DNA from: Desulfitobacterium dichloroeliminans LMG P-21439
GTDB taxonomy: Bacteria; Bacillota; Desulfitobacteriia; Desulfitobacteriales; Desulfitobacteriaceae
Assembly (NCBI RefSeq): GCF_000243135.2
Contig: NC_019903.1
Coordinates: 1,092,001 to 1,156,000 of the forward strand
Direction: 5' to 3'
DNA length: 64,000 nt
Position numbers and translations under genes: made by a program. The notes under the pieces were generated by a model, which was not told the origin of the DNA, made no database searches, and was given only the letters and a program-made list of their open reading frames with translations. Shown one piece after another: positions 60,646 to 64,000 of this stretch. Within the stretch, counting starts at the first letter, position 1, and every line of letters starts with the position of its first letter.

Positions 60646-60659
60646 TGAACATATATTCA
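60646..60659 (+). promoter_or_regulatory. ArsR-type operator of ZIP transporter gene
   Basis: TGAAC-atat-ATTCA, 75 bp ahead of the ZIP start and nearly identical to the operator at 60518. Confidence 0.68.
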
Positions 60660-60734
60660 AATGAACTAAGGAGATGCTCTTTGCGAGTAGAGACCTAAAA
60701 CCAAGACAGTAGGAAGGGGAGAGGATGATTACTG

Positions 60735-61475
60735 ATGAGTCAATTATTTCCGACATTAATAGGATTGGCTGTTGGTGGTTTAGGTATTGCCTTGGGAGGC
60801 ATCGTCGCGTTCGGCTTGGGAAGATATTTTGAAAGGATATCCGGAATGATCTTAGCGTGTGCAGCGGGTATGATTTTTGCACTCTTATTATTCGAACTGT
60901 TGCCTGAAAGCATTAATGCCGGTGGCTTAATCGCCACGGGAATAGGTATTATCGTGGGTACGTTCTTAATTGTCCGTCTGGAGCAATTCTTTCACAAAGT
61001 AGTGATTATTACAGACAACCCACGCAAATCGATGTTCATTCGCTCAGGAGTATTACTTGCCTTAGGGGTAGCCATTCATAACTTACCGGTAGGGTTTGCT
61101 CTGGGAACCGGTTTGATCAACAATGATAAGATCGGTTTAGACCTAGCAACAACCATGCTTCTCCATAATTTCCCTGAAGGTTTTGCTATCGCACTTCCCT
61201 TGGCACTCAGTGGTCTCAGTCCGATCTCTATTCCAATTATTGCTGGAATTGTGGCTCTTCCTGCAGGATTCGGGGCTTTGTTAGGTTCAAGTTTAGGAAT
61301 TATCAACTCGGTGCTCTTAGCCATATTCTTTGGAATCGCAATCGGCACTATATTCTTAGTGACTTGGCATGAAATCTTGGGGCACGCTATAAAAAATACC
61401 CGAAGAGTACACCTGGTAACTAGTATCTTTACTGGTTTTATCTTGGGAGCTCTGTTTGTTCAATTCGTACTATAG
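60735..61475 (+). CDS. ZIP family divalent metal transporter
   Basis: 246 aa, eight predicted membrane helices. HNLPVGFALGTG and HNFPEGFAIALPLAL carry the His and Glu of the paired metal sites in helices 4 and 5 of the ZIP family. These move Zn or Fe into the cytoplasm. ATG shortly after GGGGAGAGG. A ZIP next to a metal-efflux operon is unusual if both respond to the same metal. Confidence 0.93.
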   Translation: MSQLFPTLIGLAVGGLGIALGGIVAFGLGRYFERISGMILACAAGMIFALLLFELLPESINAGGLIATGIGIIVGTFLIVRLEQFFHKVVIITDNPRKSMFIRSGVLLALGVAIHNLPVGFALGTGLINNDKIGLDLATTMLLHNFPEGFAIALPLALSGLSPISIPIIAGIVALPAGFGALLGSSLGIINSVLLAIFFGIAIGTIFLVTWHEILGHAIKNTRRVHLVTSIFTGFILGALFVQFVL

Positions 61476-61545
61476 AAGTAAAGTGACATGCTCTTGGGAA
61501 CCTTTACAATAGTTAATTTTTTTATGCAGAATCTAAAAATAACAA

Positions 61546-61602
61546 TTGACAGTTGAGTGTCTGTTCAATTATAATAGGTTCGATAGTTGAACAATTATTC
61601 AA
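61546..61602 (+). promoter_or_regulatory. Promoter and double operator of cad operon 2
   Basis: TTGACA (61546) and TATAAT (61570), 18-bp spacer. TTGAGT-gtct-GTTCAA (61553-61568) lies in the spacer and TTGAAC-aatt-ATTCAA (61587-61602) after the -10. Confidence 0.85.
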
Positions 61603-61622
61603 TTGAAAAAGGAGGTGTTTAT

Positions 61623-61985
61623 TTGTCTAAAAGTGAAATTTTATGTGATTGCGACGTTATTCATGCAGATGTGGTAGACTCCGTTAAAAAGAAAATGCCC
61701 GATGAAGATGTATTATATGATCTCGCTGATTTTTTTAAAGTTTTTGGTGATAGCACACGGGTAAAGATCCTGTGGGCGCTTGATGAAAGCGAGATGTGTG
61801 TATGTGATTTAGCGGTACTTCATAATATGACCAAGTCTGCTATTTCACACCAACTTCGATCGTTAAAACAAGCAGGCCTAGTAAAATCCAGAAAAGAGGG
61901 AAGGGTAGTATTTTATTCCTTAAAAGATGACCATGTAAAAGATATATTTGAAAAAGGCTTAGAGCACATCAGAGAAGATAAATAA
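61623..61985 (+). CDS. cadC: CadC-like repressor, second copy
   Basis: 120 aa, highly similar to the gene at 31450: LCDCDVIHADVV, EMCVCDL, SLKDDHVKDIFEKGLEHI. TTG start after AAGGAGGTG; the longer frame would cover the operator. Heads the second cad operon. Confidence 0.92.
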   Translation: MSKSEILCDCDVIHADVVDSVKKKMPDEDVLYDLADFFKVFGDSTRVKILWALDESEMCVCDLAVLHNMTKSAISHQLRSLKQAGLVKSRKEGRVVFYSLKDDHVKDIFEKGLEHIREDK

Positions 61986-62023
61986 TTTTATAAAAAACAA
62001 CAAAAAATAGGAGGAGTTTTTAT

Positions 62024-62245
62024 ATGAAAAAAACATTTAGACTTGAAGGATTAGATTGCGCAAATTGCGCTGCGAAAATGGAAAACGCGATCATTGAGTT
62101 GGATGGCGTAAAAAATGCTACAGTTAACTTTATGACTACAAAAATGGTGATTGAAGCTGAAGATGAAAAAATGGCTATGATTGTAGAAGCTGCTGAAAAA
62201 ATAATAAAGAAAATTGAGCCTCAGGTTGTCGTGAAGAAGGCTTAA
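62024..62245 (+). CDS. HMA domain protein, second copy
   Basis: 73 aa with CANCAAKME (CxxC). Close copy of the gene at 31866. AGGAGG before ATG. Confidence 0.93.
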   Translation: MKKTFRLEGLDCANCAAKMENAIIELDGVKNATVNFMTTKMVIEAEDEKMAMIVEAAEKIIKKIEPQVVVKKA

Positions 62246-62261
62246 AAAAGAGGTTGCGAAT

Positions 62262-64000
62262 ATGAAAAAACGTCTTTGGCGAATTATTATTGGCGGTGCA
62301 GTTTTTGCTATCGCGCTCATTTTAAAAACAGACAATGAATTGTTAGAGCTTGCGTTGTATCTTGCTAGTTATATTATTGCGGGCGGCGATGTGGTATTAA
62401 AGGCTGCTAAAAACATTCTTAGGGGTAAGGTATTCGATGAAAACTTTTTGATGAGTGTTGCTACCATCGGCGCATTCTTTATTGGTGAATATCCAGAAGG
62501 CGTTGCAGTCATGCTATTTTATCTAGTTGGTGAAACGTTTCAAAGCTACGCAGTTGACAAGTCTAGAAAATCAATTGCAAACTTGATGGATATTCGCCCG
62601 GATTATGCGAATGTGAAGCACGGTGATGAACTGGTCAGAACCGACCCGGATGAAGTAAAGATTGGCGATATTATCGTCATTAAGGCTGGCGAGAGAATTC
62701 CGCTCGATGGAAAGGTCATTGACGGCAACTCTATGATCGACACTTCAGCACTTACTGGGGAGTCTGTTCCACGTGAAATAGGCGTAGCTGATGATATTTT
62801 AAGCGGATGTATCAATATTAACGGTGTAATTACTGCGGAAGTCACCAAGGAATTTGGTGAATCCACTGTCACTAAGATTCTTGATTTGGTCGAAAATGCA
62901 AGTAGTAAGAAATCGAAATCGGAACAGTTTATTACAAAGTTTGCAAGATACTATACCCCCGTTGTGGTAATCGTCGCCGTTCTTCTTGCAATTGTTCCCC
63001 CACTTGTTATTGAGGGAGCAACCTTTAGTGATTGGATTTACCGTGCACTCGCTTTTCTCGTGGTTTCCTGCCCGTGTGCTCTCGTTATTTCTATTCCGTT
63101 AAGTTTCTTCGGTGGAATAGGTGGAGCATCTAGAAGCGGAATTCTCGTCAAAGGCAGCAACTATCTGGAAGCGTTGGCACAAACGGAAATTGTTGTTTTC
63201 GATAAGACAGGTACCTTAACTAAAGGCGTGTTTAACGTCCAGGAAATTCATCCTGAAAATATATCTAAAGAAGAGTTGTTGGAGTTAACAGCATACGCTG
63301 AAAGCTACTCAAATCATCCGATCTCTCATTCACTAAAGCGTACCTATGGTAAAGACATTGACAATGAACGCATTACCAATGTTGAAGAGACAGCAGGTCA
63401 TGGTGTTACAGCAACAGTCGATGGTAAAAAAGTGATGGCGGGCAACATTAGGCTCATGGAAAAAATGGGTATCCCTTACTTCAAAGGTGAAGTCGTGGGT
63501 ACTGTAGTACACGTTGCAGTGGATAATGAATATGCTGGTTACATTGTCATTGCCGATGAAGTCAAAGCAGATTCAGCACAGGCCATCAGAGAACTGAAAG
63601 CTGCTAACATTAAACAAATCGTAATGCTGACGGGTGATGCTCAAAATGTAGGTACGAAAGTTGGCAAAGAGCTGGGTCTTGACAAGATTTATGCTGAATT
63701 GTTGCCGGCGGATAAAGTTGAAAAGCTAGAAGAGCTATTTGCTCAGAAGTCCGCAAAAGGAAAACTTGCTTTTGTAGGGGACGGGATTAATGATGCTCCT
63801 GTTTTAGCTCGTGCAGATATTGGAATAGCGATGGGCGGTTTAGGCTCTGATGCGGCTATTGAAGCTGCGGACATTGTCATTATGACCGATGAGCCTTCAA
63901 AAATTGCCACTGCGATGAAGATTTCACAAAAGACACTTAGAATTGCACGGCAAAACATCGCTTTTTCATTGGGTGTAAAAGCAGTTGTCCTTGTATTGAG
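62262..64000 (+). CDS. cadA: Zn/Cd/Pb-type P1B ATPase, second copy (cut by window end)
   Basis: 579 codons visible, no stop before the edge. TGESVP, SCPCALVIS, DKTGTLTKG and GDGINDAPVLARADIG are intact. High similarity to the gene at 32106 along the whole length, with many silent changes, so the duplication is not recent or was gained by transfer. Third gene of the second operon, 16 nt after the HMA gene. Confidence 0.95.
   Translation, partial: MKKRLWRIIIGGAVFAIALILKTDNELLELALYLASYIIAGGDVVLKAAKNILRGKVFDENFLMSVATIGAFFIGEYPEGVAVMLFYLVGETFQSYAVDKSRKSIANLMDIRPDYANVKHGDELVRTDPDEVKIGDIIVIKAGERIPLDGKVIDGNSMIDTSALTGESVPREIGVADDILSGCININGVITAEVTKEFGESTVTKILDLVENASSKKSKSEQFITKFARYYTPVVVIVAVLLAIVPPLVIEGATFSDWIYRALAFLVVSCPCALVISIPLSFFGGIGGASRSGILVKGSNYLEALAQTEIVVFDKTGTLTKGVFNVQEIHPENISKEELLELTAYAESYSNHPISHSLKRTYGKDIDNERITNVEETAGHGVTATVDGKKVMAGNIRLMEKMGIPYFKGEVVGTVVHVAVDNEYAGYIVIADEVKADSAQAIRELKAANIKQIVMLTGDAQNVGTKVGKELGLDKIYAELLPADKVEKLEELFAQKSAKGKLAFVGDGINDAPVLARADIGIAMGGLGSDAAIEAADIVIMTDEPSKIATAMKISQKTLRIARQNIAFSLGVKAVVLVL

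Overview
The window looks like the chromosome of a spore-forming, anaerobic, low-to-mid GC Firmicute, most likely Desulfosporosinus or Desulfitobacterium (Peptococcaceae). The support is an alpha/beta-type small acid-soluble spore protein, a manganese catalase of the spore-coat type, type III glutamine synthetase, MurT/GatD, the acpS-nnr-alr-endoAI-endoA neighbourhood, a CooT nickel protein, a sigma-54 activator with its promoter, cobalamin-type radical SAM enzymes and one probable selenoprotein. The genus is an inference from gene content, not from a marker gene. I saw no rRNA, tRNA, CRISPR array or intact transposase.

Layout. 0.2-9.6 kb: a cell-wall-binding-repeat surface protein, nitrogen genes (FMN-type glutamate synthase, RidA, glnN), Mn catalase, DoxX, and a CooT-TrmO pair whose TrmO carries a 20-histidine tail. 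9.7-14.1 kb: tautomerase, a helical-repeat/Ogt fusion, glyoxalase-like protein, a YtqA-type radical SAM protein, and a lysine-2,3-aminomutase-family enzyme whose two substrate-selecting positions are those of glutamate 2,3-aminomutase. It sits behind a ydaO-type c-di-AMP riboswitch and diverges from a BusR-like GntR/RCK_C regulator. 14.5-25.7 kb: housekeeping genes (LytS-like kinase, acpS, nnr, alr, hydroxyacid dehydrogenase, gamma carbonic anhydrase, murT-gatD, endoAI-endoA, GATase). 25.7-31.2 kb: SASP, a sigma-54 activator divergent from a doxX gene with a clear -24/-12 promoter, nitroreductase, DUF2935.

31.4-40.1 kb is metal homeostasis: cadC-HMA-P1B ATPase, then an OmpR/kinase pair with a Met-rich sensor loop divergent from a DUF2318 protein plus FtsX-type ABC transporter. 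An 11-bp-period TTCATGAG direct repeat in front of that operon recurs in front of a zinc-ribbon gene (54.8 kb) and a Met-rich secreted protein (55.4 kb), which suggests one regulon. 40.3-48.7 kb is the most unusual block: two GNAT-fold proteins, one methyltransferase and four cobalamin-domain radical SAM proteins with basic/hydrophobic C-terminal tails, in one direction with overlapping ends. No product is known to me. 48.9-54.6 kb: MA-type peptidase, rhodanese lipoprotein, a sulfonate/taurine-type ABC importer with cysK and an OsmC protein.

56.2-57.1 kb is a junkyard: an NlpC/P60 remnant, a terminator with the 5' part of a group II intron directly after it, and inverted remains of a second copy of the ABC permease pair. 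57.1-64 kb is a second metal island: a HesB/IscA-like gene with an in-frame TGA at the first conserved cysteine position (probable selenocysteine), an ArsR regulator, a three-gene operon of unknown surface proteins, a ZIP transporter and a second cadC-HMA-ATPase operon cut by the window edge. Five promoters in the two metal regions carry a shared TTGAAC-N4-GTTCAA-like operator.
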